Of a stretch of 64,000 nucleotides of DNA, positions 1 to 10,813 are shown piece by piece; the stretch's first letter is position 1, and each line of letters begins with the position of its first letter. This DNA comes from Marasmius tenuissimus (Eukaryota; Basidiomycota; Agaricomycetes; Agaricales; Marasmiaceae): contig JAQOTA010000054.1 in the NCBI GenBank assembly GCA_029532415.1, positions 2,852,001 to 2,916,000 of the forward strand, given 5' to 3'. The position numbers were made by a program, and so were the translations under genes. Below the pieces are notes generated by a model, which was not told the DNA's origin, searched no databases, and saw nothing but the letters and a program-made list of their open reading frames with translations.

Positions 1-20
1 TCCCACATTTTGGTGTCTGA
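1..20 (+). pseudogene. 3' end of a membrane-protein paralog (partial, cut by window edge)
   Basis: The first 20 bases read Pro-His-Phe-Gly-Val-stop. The same C-terminus closes the genes ending at 26527 (His-Phe-Gly-Val) and 35860 (His-Phe-Gly-Ala). The homology continues past the stop for roughly 200 bases, including the stretch around 'ttaccaagtacctatctatcatcc', so this is a fourth copy of that family whose body lies left of the window. Whether the missing part is intact cannot be seen. Confidence 0.8.
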
Positions 21-349
21 ATATTCGTATTCGGCTATCTGTATGTTACCAAGTACCTATCTATCATCCTACCACTGCAATTAGTATTTATACGTACAGT
101 ACTAACTGTAGTCATACCAGCAGGAAGCCTGTCAGTGTTGCAATCTGAGTTCCCATGTACTATTGCTAGGTTCTGACTTTGACTCGATTGAAAGATTGTT
201 TCTGGCCATTAGTTTACTCGCGACGCGTTATCCTGTCTACGATTGAACACCCTTTATTTATACATTATTTAGTTTGGCTATGGTATTGAGGACTACGCAG
301 CAGAGAGGGTGAAAGGATGGACAAGCTATATATCGTGCAACAGAGCTGG
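21..349. other. 3' flank of the paralog, no gene seen
   Basis: No coding region is supported. The first part of this stretch resembles the 3' flanks after 26527 and 35860, including a shared 'ccattagtttactcgcgacgcgtt'-like segment. It therefore belongs to the duplicated segment and is not unique spacer. Confidence 0.6.
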
Positions 350-994
350 TGCCACGCGTCGATGGCCTCAAATCATCGTTATCCGATCTGCCCCGCGGAA
401 GACTACCTGTTGTTGGTCTTCAAGAACCTGATACGCATTTTGTAGGCCTCAAAAGAGTGGAAGTGGCTACACTAGTAGGGGTTGTCCTCATGGGTATTCG
501 CAGAGTCGCGGAAGGGTTCATTTGGCCCCATGTACATACCCGCAGCCGATTTACAATCTCGCTGCTCGACACTCTAGCTGTGTCCTTTCGAGTAGAGTCA
601 TCGTGCCTTCGTCCAAAGGTCAGGCGGTCGATTTTCATGGATAGACGGGGGAAAGCGATGATAGAGAAACCATAGGTATAACTTGGGTATAACCATGCGA
701 CGGACTCCATATCGTGATAGTGATTGGTAACCGCACAATAGTCCAACTATTTCCCATCGAGCTTGCGCATACGGCAACCAGTTTGATACAGAGATCATCA
801 GAAAGACTAAAGGGGAGATAGATACTTGCGTTGCGCATATTCAACAGCCGTAAAACCCTCATTTCCCTACAAAGTGGCGATGTATAAGATATACGATAAA
901 ACGAGCAAACCATGGCGATGGGCTAATGGACTTGATGAACTTCGATGTCAGCTGACCTCCATGAAGAGGTAGTGGAAGTGCTTTCTTTGTCGAT
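350..994 (-). pseudogene. FunK1-type protein kinase remnant, C-terminal half
   Basis: The minus strand encodes pieces of the C-lobe of a FunK1 (fungal-type) protein kinase in shifting frames. The clearest piece lies at about 620-750 (NHYHDMESVAWLYPW, then FLYHRFPPSIHENRPPD) and matches the C-lobe of the second FunK1 copy at 27352-29912 (YYHDLESVAWIYLWFLYHHFPP). A further match at about 410-480 (FEAYKMRIRFLK-like) corresponds to FWSLRNAYQTLEME in that copy. At 815-880 the two copies also match at the nucleotide level. Frameshifts and stops show it is dead. The N-terminal half lies at 7084-7800, on the far side of a Copia insertion whose 5-bp target duplication starts at 995. Family function: serine/threonine kinases, mostly uncharacterised, greatly expanded in mushrooms. 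Confidence 0.75.
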
Positions 995-999
995 GAGAC
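995..999. repeat. Copia target-site duplication, left copy (GAGAC)
   Basis: Five bases GAGAC directly precede the TG of the left LTR and recur directly after the CA of the right LTR at 7079-7083. A perfect 5-bp duplication is the hallmark of LTR-retrotransposon integration and fixes the element's limits. Confidence 0.9.
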
Positions 1000-1257
1000 T
1001 GTTGAGGCAGAGGTCCTGCCCACGCAGTGGCAGCATGGGACAGACTAGCTCACCTGGAGATAGGCTTAGAGGCAGCAACAAGAGTAGTAAAAGTACCGGT
1101 ATTGCATGTAGATACAGAGCTACTTATATACTATACAGAGGTGGCTGTATCTTCTATAACAGGAGTGACTAGGAATAGCATAGATCATAGTGAAACAATT
1201 GAAGCATATATGCGGCCTGATACAATGGTCCATATATCCGGTAGTCTGGATTCAACA
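1000..1257 (-). repeat. Copia 3' LTR (258 bp)
   Basis: It starts TGTTGAGG and ends GGATTCAACA on the plus strand. It matches 6829-7078 except for four substitutions (CG/CA, CA/CG, CG/TG, CA/CG) and an 8-base insertion near 1125-1132 in a TATAC-rich stretch. It is the 3' LTR because the coding strand is minus. Confidence 0.95.
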
Positions 1258-1268
1258 CTCCCCCTCGC
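1258..1268 (-). other. Polypurine tract next to the Copia 3' LTR
   Basis: On the element's coding strand the bases immediately before the 3' LTR read AGCGAGGGGGAG. A purine run in this position is the expected plus-strand primer for reverse transcription. It is assigned from position and composition only. Confidence 0.65.
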
Positions 1269-1298
1269 TAAGTGCAGCACAAGTAGAGCACGAAGCGT

Positions 1299-4200
1299 CT
1301 ATTCGGATGAATAAAATTCAAGTCCAAGATGTTCTCTAAAAGCGGAGAACTTGACATGTCCCAAATTCTTGGTAAACATGTCCGCAGGATTATAGGCACC
1401 GTCAATAAAGAAAAGATTGACCTTGCGGTCTGAGACACATTCGTGAATGTAATGATAGCGAATATCAATGTGTTTGGTGCAATGTTCTTGAACTGGGTTA
1501 GAGGCAATAGAAATCGAGCCTTGATTATCTCCACATATGGGAACAAGAGTCATATCAATCCCAAGTTCAGAGAGTAATTGTCGAATCCACACAGCCTGAC
1601 GACTACAGTCGGACAGCGCCATGTATTCAGCTTCAGTGAATGAAAGCGCAACAGTCTTCTGGGCGCATGATTGCCAACAGAAGATGCCACCTGCCAATTT
1701 GAAGAAATAGCCCGTGATCGACCGACGCTTGATAGGATCAGCAGCCCAATCAGAATCAGTGAATGCTAATAAACCTCCGTCAGAGGCTCCATCATAGACC
1801 AGTGCATAGTCTGGAGTTCCTGCAAGATAGTGGCAAATATAAAGCACCTTCTTCAGGTGATCCTCCAATGGATTAGCAGAGAATTGAGAAAGCTTTGTAA
1901 CAGCGTAGGCAATATCTGGACGAGTGCCAAGCATGATATACAGAAGCGATCCAATCACTGATTGATATCGAGCGCGACGTTCAGGATCAACAGGACCTTC
2001 ATTGGGTTGTGGAATATAGCTGGCGGGAAGAGGAGTATCTGCTGCTTTTGCATTCTGCATGCCAAATCGCTTCAAGACCTTCTTCAAATAGTCGGTCTGG
2101 TCAAGAAGGATTTTATGGCCTTTGCAACAAATATGCATGCGCAAGAACTCTTTGACTTCTCCAGGATCACAGCACTCCCAACAAGCCATAAACTCGGCTT
2201 TCTTCTTTTCGACAAAGGCTTTGTTGGGTCCAAGGAATAATGCATCGTCGACATAGATCAAAGCGATACATTCTTCACCAGTCTCACGATCTTTGCAGAT
2301 GAAGAGACCTGCATCGGAAGTTAAGCGTTTGAAGCCCATGACTTCCATGGACGAGCTGAGAGCACGCCACCATTCAAGAGCGGCTTGCTTCAGTCCATAT
2401 AATGCACGGCGAAGGCGATAGACTTTGCCTTCCTGACCCTTAACCTTGAAACCTTCAAGTTGATCCATATAGATCTCTTCTTTAAGTTCACCATAAAGAA
2501 AGGTGTTCTTCACATCCAATGCCTGAATGTGCCAGTTTTTGAGAGCTGCAAGTGCGAGCATCATCCGTACAGTTTCAAACCGCACAACTGGTGAGAAGAT
2601 CTCATCAAAGTCAACACCTTCGACCTGAGAGAAACCCTTGGCAACAAGTCGAGCTTTCTTTCAACCGTCTGACTTGACGTCAAACACCCATATGTTTTTG
2701 ACAGCCTTGCGACCTTTAGGTAGGTCAACCAATTCGAAGACCTTGTGCTTGCAAAGAGCCTCTAGTTCATCGCGGCAAGCAGCCTTCCATTCTCTCTGCT
2801 GCTCAGCTGGCAGCTTCAGTATGTCACGGAGAGTCCACTCTCGAACGTTAGACATATTGGTGAGGTCATCGTGAACAGGAACTGCCCAATTTAACAGATA
2901 AATCATGAAACCTACTCCCCCTTCCTGGGATAATTGTTGCACTAAGCTATTGGGCTGACTCCCCCTGGAGTTACACATGGTAGACAGACTGGCACGATTA
3001 GTCCCAGGAACTTTTCTAGGTCTGCCTCTCCTACAAGTAGTAGGTGGATCCATGGGTTCTCTATCACCCGTGGCATCTCTCCATGTAGAATTTTTCTCCA
3101 TGTCACGCACAATGTGCGAGGGATTATTTGGGTCTCATTGTTCACCAAATACATTATCAGGTTGCTTAGTACCCGTCTGTTTCCTGTCTGAACGCCTTGG
3201 CGGCGGAGTCTGCTCTTGTCCACCCACAGGTGTAGGTGGCCTAGGAGGCTGGAACGGAGGATCAGGATCAGAATGTTGATGTTCACCCTGAGGTACAGGA
3301 CCATCTCCATCATTGTCATGAGGAGATTCCGATTGCTTTGGAAGGTTCTCAGGAGGATAAAGATCGTCATCAGATGAATCATCATCACTATCCAAAGAGA
3401 AGTTGGGATTTTCACCCAATACCGGCAGTATTTCAGGGATTTCACCCACCGGGGTAAAGCCACGTGGTTTCTTATCAGAACACTTCGGAAACAAATTTTC
3501 ATCGAACAGAGCAGTAGCGCTTTTGAAGATAGCATTATTGGACATCTTCATATAGACATATCCTTTCATGCCTTCCTGAAAACCGATGAAGGTCATCAGT
3601 TCTGAACGCGGAGATAACTTGTTAACTCGACGCTTTTCCAGAATAAACGCATACACTGCACATCTGAAGACTCGAAGATCCGAAACATCCGGTGCACTGC
3701 CATGCAACTTCTCATGTGGGGTCAACCAATGTAAACGCTGGGACGGCGTCCGATTGTGAAGTGCAACAGCGTGCAACACACAGAATTCCCACCAAGAAGG
3801 TGGAAGATAAGCATCAAAGCGAAGAGCTTGAGCTTTCTCGACAATGGTCCGATTGAACTGTTCTGCACGACCATTCTGTTCCGGCGTATATGGAATGCTG
3901 GTCAGAATTTTGATACCGTGCTCCTTTAGTACATCATCGAAGGCATCTGATTTGTACTCTCCCCCTCCATCGGACATCCATTCCTTAATATCAACACTGA
4001 ATTGTACCTTCACCATAGCAATAAAGTCACGGAGCATCTTGACAGAGTTAGATTTGCGTCGCATGAGCATTGTCCAGCCATGTGAAGTACAGTCGTTGAC
4101 AAATGACATATACCATTTGTATTTGTGGTACGACTCAGTGGGGAATTGTTTGAGGTCGGAGTGGATTTTCTCGAAGGGCTTCGAGGCACAGGTGGTAGAG

Positions 4201-6500
4201 TCAGGGAACGATCTGGAGTGCATCTTTCCTTCTGCACATCCTCGGCATAACCGGGTTTTCTTCGGTTTTCAGTTGAATTCCGGGAAGTTCTTAGTATGCT
4301 TCCAAGCTTTATCCAGAGCTTTGTCTGAACAATGTCTGAAACGTCTGTGTAGAACCTTGTAGTCAACTTTATCCATCATTGACTTGGCCATTAAGCTACG
4401 AGCAGAGGCTTTCTGCGAGCTAACCCAAAAAATGGTTTGACCAGGCATAAGCGGGTAAGATACCAATGACTGGCGTCGACCCTTTTGATAAAAAGCCAAT
4501 TTGCTAGATGATCCGCGTACTTGCAGACCACCTTGCAGAAATCCTCCAAGCGAGAGAAGTCAAATTGACAGAAGTGGAACATAATAGACAGGATAGAGTT
4601 GCGTAATGCATTCCTCCATACGACCGTCAGATCCTTCAACAGAATGAGAGATGAACACAGTCCCTTTCCCCTTGATTTGGATAGGGTTGTCCTTCTGTGC
4701 AGTGTTTAGCTGCGGTCCATTGTTCATGGGTTCGTACTTGGCAAAATCTTCGAGATCATAAGTAAAGTGCGATGAAGCACCTGAATCGATGATCCACTCT
4801 TGCGAGTTTCCAGTCGCCTTCTTTCCCTTACAATTGGCACATGTGGCAAAGTGATCACCAATATATTGCGCAAATTTCATATGGGACACGATATCCGAAC
4901 TACTATGTTTAGAAGCGGCTAGTAAAGCGGCGCACTGTAGGTTCGTATCAGTGTTAGAAGAAAGACTGAGATAAGGCACTTGCCTGTCATCGTCAGATTC
5001 CTCAGATCCGATGGAGACTGAATCGTACTCAACATCGTCGGAAAAACCAGCGGCATCTGCAATCTTGCTGTCAACGTCCATGGCACTTCCACTCACAATC
5101 TCCGTACGCAAAGAATCGTTAACAGCGTTCAACGCAATACGATCCTCACGTTCAGAGTCGGAGTCCTCATAGAAAGAATCATAGAGGTCGTAAACCTTCT
5201 CAACACTCTTAGCATGCTTTGCAGGTGGAGCAGTGGAGAAGGGACCATCAATACGATGCTTAAGGGAGGAAGAGGAAGCAGCCGCATATCCCTGTTCCAT
5301 AGGTTCAAGGACATGGGCATACTTGGGGACACCAAGACGATCGGCAAGACTGCGAGCAGCCTGAGCATTCTCAAAAACAGTACCACCAGAGGTAGCACCG
5401 GAGAAATGCTGCATGTGGAGTGGATCCTGGGATCAGTCCGCGGGATGTACGACAGATGGAGTATCAGGAACGATGGGGGGTGAGGAGATGGACAAATGAG
5501 AGAGGGACACAATATGAGAATGACCCTTGTGAGAGGAGTCACCCTTGTTGTCCTGAGAATCACCCTTCTTCTTTCTGCCACGTCAGTTATTCTTCTTCTT
5601 CTGGTCATTGTCGTTCTTAGACTGGTTGTTATTATTAGACGTCGACGAAGGAGGATTAGACTGTTGGTTAAAATTTGGGTCCTTGTCCTTCTTCTTGACA
5701 GAAGAAATGCGTGACGCGAGAGAAGCGGGTTTCCAGGATTTGTAGTGGTTAATGACGGCATCACGAGCCACTTCGAAAGTAAGTTCAGCTGGCAAGTTAC
5801 CATTGGTAGCAAATTCACGAGTGTTGGCCCATGACTGTGGAATGATAGAGAGGAGGAGCATGGCTCTGACAAGAGTAGGAAGATCAATCTGAGCTTCAGT
5901 GAGCTGGCTGAATAAGAGTTCGAGTTTGGCAATCTCAGGAACGGGGTTACCACCGGACAAACAAAACTCCATGACCGACTTGAAGTCAGCCCAAACAGAC
6001 ACAGAAGTCTGTTGACCATAACGAGCCTTGATCTTCTCCCAAGTGTTCCAAGCTGTATCATCATCCTTGATAATACTCTGCACGGCAATGGTGGTGGTGG
6101 CACATAGTGCACCCATGGCTTTGAATTCATACTTCTTCCAACGTCGATTATCCTTTTCATACCTGATAAGATCCTTCTCATACCTCTCCAAGGCGTTAGC
6201 ATACTGCTCCAGGTCCTTAGCATACTGCTGCATCTGAGTGTCAGTAGGAGAGACCGTCTCCGTACGTGTAGTCGCTTCAGTTGTAGTTGTAGCAGCAACA
6301 GTGACAGTGCGAGTAGTTGCTTTCGGTTCAGTCGGTTTGGTAGGTTTGTCGGGTTCATCAGGTTCAGGATTGTCGTTGGTGTAGTGGTTGTAGAACTCGT
6401 TGATCATGGCATAGGTACCAAGACCCTTGGACCACTTGCGCCAGTTGACACCGCTGAAGACCTCAACGGTGGGGATAAGGGTAGACATAACAGGAGCCAT
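1299..6500 (-). pseudogene. Copia gag-pol polyprotein, broken by six in-frame TGA stops
   Basis: One reading frame can be followed from the likely start at 6500 (MAPVMSTLIPT...) to a TAG at 1299-1301 with no frameshift. Internal stops lie at 5583, 5433, 4560, 4269, 3135 and 2661, all TGA. In order: a Gag region about 6500-5590; the protease with WIIDSGASSHF near 4800-4770; the gag-pre-integrase/HHCC zinc region about 4450-4200 (LHRRFRH, then CRGC); the integrase core with Asp in HSDLKQF, Asp in SDGGGEY and Glu in NGRAEQFNRT (about 4170-3840); reverse transcriptase with the Copia-type YVDD near 2255-2242; and RNase H with DSDWA and SFTEAEYMAL (about 1780-1400). The stop at 2661 replaces one residue just before the conserved KARLVAKGF block, where Arg (CGA) would be natural. 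Confidence 0.9.
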
Positions 6501-6808
6501 AGCGATCTGGAGTAATAAAACAACGATCAGCATAGGTTCATCATCATAGGCAATGATAAAAGAAATCACTGCATGGTCAATAGCGATAGCCATCGATCGT
6601 TGTTGAGGACACAGTCCACCATCGTCTAACATCAATGAAGATGTCGACTTCACAGGTCCAGAACCGGTGTTAACGGTCTGCCCATCACGACAGCGATTAA
6701 GCAGTCATGATGGTTATTGAGTGCAACGACCACAATAGCACATCATCATAGGCAGCACACAATAAAGGTGCACATTCTAGAGAGCTGCCATCGCAGGGCA
6801 CATCGATA

Positions 6809-6828
6809 GGGCACTGGGACCCATAACC
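6809..6828 (-). other. Putative Copia primer-binding site
   Basis: Directly inside the 5' LTR, on the coding strand, the element reads GGTTATGGGTCCCAGTGCCC. The position is that of a tRNA primer-binding site. I could not match it to a particular tRNA, so only the location supports the call. Confidence 0.4.
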
Positions 6829-7078
6829 TGTTGAGGCAGAGGTCCTGCCCACACAGTGGCAGCATGGGACAGACTAGCTCACCTGGAGATAGGCTTAGAG
6901 GCAGCAACGAGAGTAGTAAAAGTACTGGTATTGCATGTAGATACAGAGCTACTATACAGAGGTGGCTGTATCTTCTATAACAGGAGTGACTAGGAATAGC
7001 ATAGATCATAGTGAAACGATTGAAGCATATATGCGGCCTGATACAATGGTCCATATATCCGGTAGTCTGGATTCAACA
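6829..7078 (-). repeat. Copia 5' LTR (250 bp)
   Basis: It is the partner of 1000-1257, with the same TGTTGAGG...TTCAACA ends. It lacks the 8-base insertion seen in the left copy. At two of the four differences it keeps CG where the left copy has CA. At the other two it has CA or TG where the left copy has CG. Each LTR has therefore lost different CpG sites. Confidence 0.95.
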
Positions 7079-7083
7079 GAGAC
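7079..7083. repeat. Copia target-site duplication, right copy (GAGAC)
   Basis: GAGAC immediately follows the CA end of the right LTR and is identical to 995-999. Confidence 0.9.
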
Positions 7084-7800
7084 TGGTGTATCGGAACACG
7101 AGCGCTGGCCTTCGATCCGAGTGACATCTGATGAGCTGCAACTGAAGGTCCATGTGAGTTGTGGGTTTGTTCATAGCGTCAGGAGAGTAGAATCACATCA
7201 GTGGCCTTGACCATTCATTACAATCCAGTCCTCCGCTAACAGCGCCAAGAAGAGTGTTTTGACGTCCCCCGCACTAACCTGGGCGGTAGGACTGCCTCCT
7301 TCGTTCTCCTTGTTAAGCTCTGCCCAACCTTGCTCGTAAATCATCTAGCCGTCTTTGACCTTGACCTTCCAAGCTTGCGTCAAGAGATTGAATATTGGAT
7401 TTCCTACGGTGGTCCTTTGGTCGATCCTATACTCGCAAACAACGGAATTCGAGCCATCCTCCTCTGGAGGCTTCTCGAGCCGGGTTACCGTCAAATCCCA
7501 GCCAGGCTGTTCACGATCCCTGAACATGATGGCCAATAAGAATTTGATGAGCGGTTGTGGTTCCTAATTCTCAAGTCAGCCCTCTGAATATCGGGTACAT
7601 AGGATGAAACAAAAACCTTTGTACTTTGTGATAGTCGAAGGTGTGTTCAATAGCTCTATGCAATCGAGAGAAAAACCTCTGGATCACTAGGGCCACGATG
7701 AACCCATCAATGACCTAGTTGAATTGTCGAACATCGTTGGCTATGACGAACAAAGTCTCCTCATCCCAAGGAAAGGGGATTAGAGCATGGAAGCACACGA
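7084..7800 (-). pseudogene. FunK1-type protein kinase remnant, N-terminal half
   Basis: On the minus strand, 7536-7345 encodes a segment ending VGNPIFNLLTQAWKVK and starting near FRDREQPGWDLTVTRLEKPP. It matches the second FunK1 copy (GCDPTVTRLVGTSKDGSR, IGNPIYDLSAYHLVSRA at about 28,990-28,830). DNA homology to that copy also covers 7210-7330 and 7600-7790. This is the part upstream of the kinase C-lobe, where FunK1 proteins carry a conserved N-terminal region. It forms one gene with 350-994 once the Copia element is taken out. Frames are broken and no start codon is supported. Confidence 0.7.
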
Positions 7801-10800
7801 GATGCTACAACCCACACATGGTTGACAGCACAACTGGGTCGATTTGCTGTCATGTTATCGACGTTTTTCATGTCCGGCATGGATTTGTGGATTCGATGCT
7901 CGACGTTCAGCTGGCATACTATCACCCGATGCATACCTATGCATAACTATGAGCAGTACCATCAGTCGACCAAAAGAACGGCGTTCTTCAGGTCTCTTTG
8001 TGTCGTATCATGATCGGATTCGAGCTGAGATGGAGATTCAAAGGATGGACCAGGGCTGCAACCCCACAGACATCCAAATAGTGTGTTTGAATGTGTTTGA
8101 ATAGTCCCAAAACAATGGGCATCTGAAGACATAAACTTCCATCCGATGATACTATTTGGAATTCCTGCATCTTCGCTCGCAAGCATTGCCTGGAGGGGCA
8201 AAGTAAAATCGCCTCTGGTAAGATTCTACAATACACGTCAGTGAAAGAGGAATAGAGAGTAAGAAAAACACCCACACCTGGGCACCCGGTGCCTCAAACA
8301 CGGCATCATACTACGAATCCAAACAGCCACAGACACGAAAGCACAAGATCGGAAATTCATCGCGGCATGAAGAACGATGATATCGTCGTTGAATGATAGA
8401 CGTAGATCCTCGCGACGGCGAGTGCCATCCCTGAAAAGTAACACTAGACGTCTATCGAGAAGGCTCTAAGCTCTAGCTGGAGTACCTAGATATCAGTACG
8501 AGTAAAAACAGGAATCGGGCGTGAACTCACCGATTATGATACCCAAACCCAGCACAATCCCCCACGAGTAGCATCTTGAAGTACAAGTGTCACAAACTGC
8601 CACTATTCTTTTGTCCTGTCCACCCCGGTGCCGGCCCTACTTCCCCGGATCTTGCCATTTACCATCACCAGAGTCATTCCAATCAATTCTCCCATTGACA
8701 TAGCATTGGCACCTGTCATCTTCATCTACTTATTGAGCCATATCAGTTATTTTGGTCTTTCATCATGGAACAATCATCTTTTGATCTCTTTCTCATACCT
8801 TACCATTGGTTACAACTATACATGTTTGGTTTGACTTCCCTGCTTTTCTCTCATGGATACTTTTGACAGTTCTCATCATTTCATTTATTCCTTGTGATGC
8901 ATATTCTCATATATACTCATGGTCTCTGTAGGTAGTTTCCCAGCTTGTCCACTTTGTCTCCCCACCGCTTGTAGCACTTGTGCTGGGTTGAGCTTTTTGG
9001 CTGCTCAATCTACTCTTTTACTTTTCTATCAACTAGTCTTATCTCTGAGTGAGTTCAGGTGGCTTGAGAGGTTTCTTCACAGAGGCCATTCGTGACAACA
9101 AGCCTCTCTACCAATTCCTCGCAACCCACACACCAGTAGTCTTCACCGGTCATCCCCCGATAGGTGAACCAGAATCCTTGGGTTCACCGGCCAGGGAAGA
9201 CACTGACACCAAGTCGCGCGAGATCACCAAGACCGCAATGATGAGAATTCGCGTCCGTTGATATCAGCTAGGATCTTGACCCAGTTCATCGTGGATGTTC
9301 AGAGGAGAACCGTGTATATGTGATATAGTTGGCCTTTCCACCAAGTACACGTTAGCAATTATAAAAAACTTGCCTAACAGCACCTTGAACATTCACTGAA
9401 TTTACCAGCACCCTGAGTCCCCAACCGGCTGTAGGATTTTTGCGCGGGTGCACAGACTGCGCACAGCCACACTTGCGCCTATATCCAAGACACTCATCTC
9501 GAGTCTTCAACGGACCCTGGTGGTCGTGAAAAGATTGCTTCACGATCTCAAAACCCGCAAACCCAACGTGCCAGTACAGGACGGCCTCTCTCCTCGAGAT
9601 CTGCGTAAAATTCATACCAGTACTACTCGCTCTGTGTGTGCCAGTGAATCAGAAGGTATCCCTTTCATGCAATGATTCGCTCCAATTCTTTCGCTGATCT
9701 GTTTTTCTTCTCAAGACCTAAAGACCTAAAAGTTTTGACTGTACATATTACTGGAATTCACATACTATACAACCTTCCCTGACTCACCACCTGCGCAATG
9801 AGGATAAGTAGTTGTGTACATGCACAATCCCACCACACGCCAATCCTTTCAGGTGAGGATTCACCTGCTGACGGGCATTTGAGCATGGTTGATCATGGAT
9901 AGTTTTTGAGTGAATACCCGGTGCGGTGCGTATAGAAATTCCACCTCCGTGGGCTTTGGCTGATCTTTGTCCATAGAAAGTACCTCAACCACAACCATAT
10001 CTCAGAAGCCTCCTACTGCGACCAATTGGTTCATGTTGACTGGTAGAAAACCTGAATCTGAATCCACTGCCCATCTCTGTTGTTGACACCCAGCGCGAGG
10101 GGTACCTTGCGCACTCTGCGCACCACGCGCACCATAACTCAGGGTTCTCATTTCCCCCTATCTTCCTTGAACCGGCCTCATTTTCTAGTCGAATCTTGGT
10201 ATTTAGACTCCTCTCTCATACTACTGGGTAATAATTCGTGAATGGACAAATAATTCCACCAATGCATGGCCCAAGTACCCGACCGCGACAGTTGGATGGC
10301 GACCCATTTCAAATCAGTTTGACTGATTCTTCAAAATTATTTTCCTATCATTTCCTGTTTCCTTTTCTTCCCCTGCATCTCACCTCTCCAGAATTGTAGT
10401 CGTAGGAAGCATGATGTTGTGCTGTTAGTGGGTCGACAGGAGTCGATCGGTACGGTATGTGCGCCTACAATAGTTCCATGTTGTTCTGTGTTGAGATTAT
10501 CAACTCCCAGGCTCACTGGTCTTTTTGCTGCGCTGTGCCAACCCTCCATAGAACACATCAACATGGCAAAACAGAATAAAAAATGGCAAGCAGAACCTCC
10601 AGCTTGCCTGAACACCAATACTGTACCTACATACATCTTTCAAAACTTGTTTCCGGTGATCGATCCTTGAACTGGTGAGCTCCTTATACCCGCCGCTCGT
10701 TCCATTCTCTGACGTTCTCGCAGGTGCTATTTCAGCGTATATAATCAATCCGCGACATGAAGGAAGTGTGGTCATCCCCGGACACAATGTGGATATCTCT

Positions 10801-10813
10801 GCTGAGCAGATAG
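7801..10813. other. Gene-poor stretch left of the MULE-like gene
   Basis: I see no supported coding gene in these 3 kb. Short open frames exist, for example 8628-8834 with a hydrophobic product, but they have no recognisable motif or splice structure. The stretch has clusters of the hexamer TGCGCA (about 9440-9480, 9793-9800 and 10105-10140) that recur right of the MULE gene near 19450-19500. It may therefore hold the 5' non-coding part of that element. Confidence 0.45.

Larger units (their letters stand above)
1000..7078 (-). mobile_element. Ty1/Copia LTR retrotransposon, 6079 bp, inserted in a FunK1 gene
   Basis: This is a complete Copia-superfamily element on the minus strand. It has two TG...CA LTRs (1000-1257 and 6829-7078), 5-bp GAGAC target duplications, a polypurine tract beside the 3' LTR, and one gag-pol frame. 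The domain order is Gag, protease, integrase, reverse transcriptase, RNase H, which defines Copia rather than Gypsy. It splits a FunK1 kinase pseudogene whose halves lie on either side. The LTRs differ by four substitutions, all CpG transitions, plus one 8-base gap, so insertion is fairly recent. Six internal TGA stops mean it cannot make a full polyprotein. Confidence 0.95.

Noticed and set aside
5129..6358. Long open frame (about 409 codons) on the minus strand overlapping Copia gag
   Set aside because: It is a shifted-frame shadow of the gag region. The composition is Leu/Arg-rich and shows no domain, while the +0 frame carries Gag and protease motifs.
1299..6500. TGA as a recoded sense codon in the Copia element
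   Set aside because: Genes nearby use TGA as a normal stop (for example 26527 and 35860), and the LTR differences show CpG decay, so mutation explains the stops better.
8628..8834. Small hydrophobic open frame as a possible short membrane gene
   Set aside because: No homolog pattern, no splice or promoter signal, and the surrounding DNA is gene-free.
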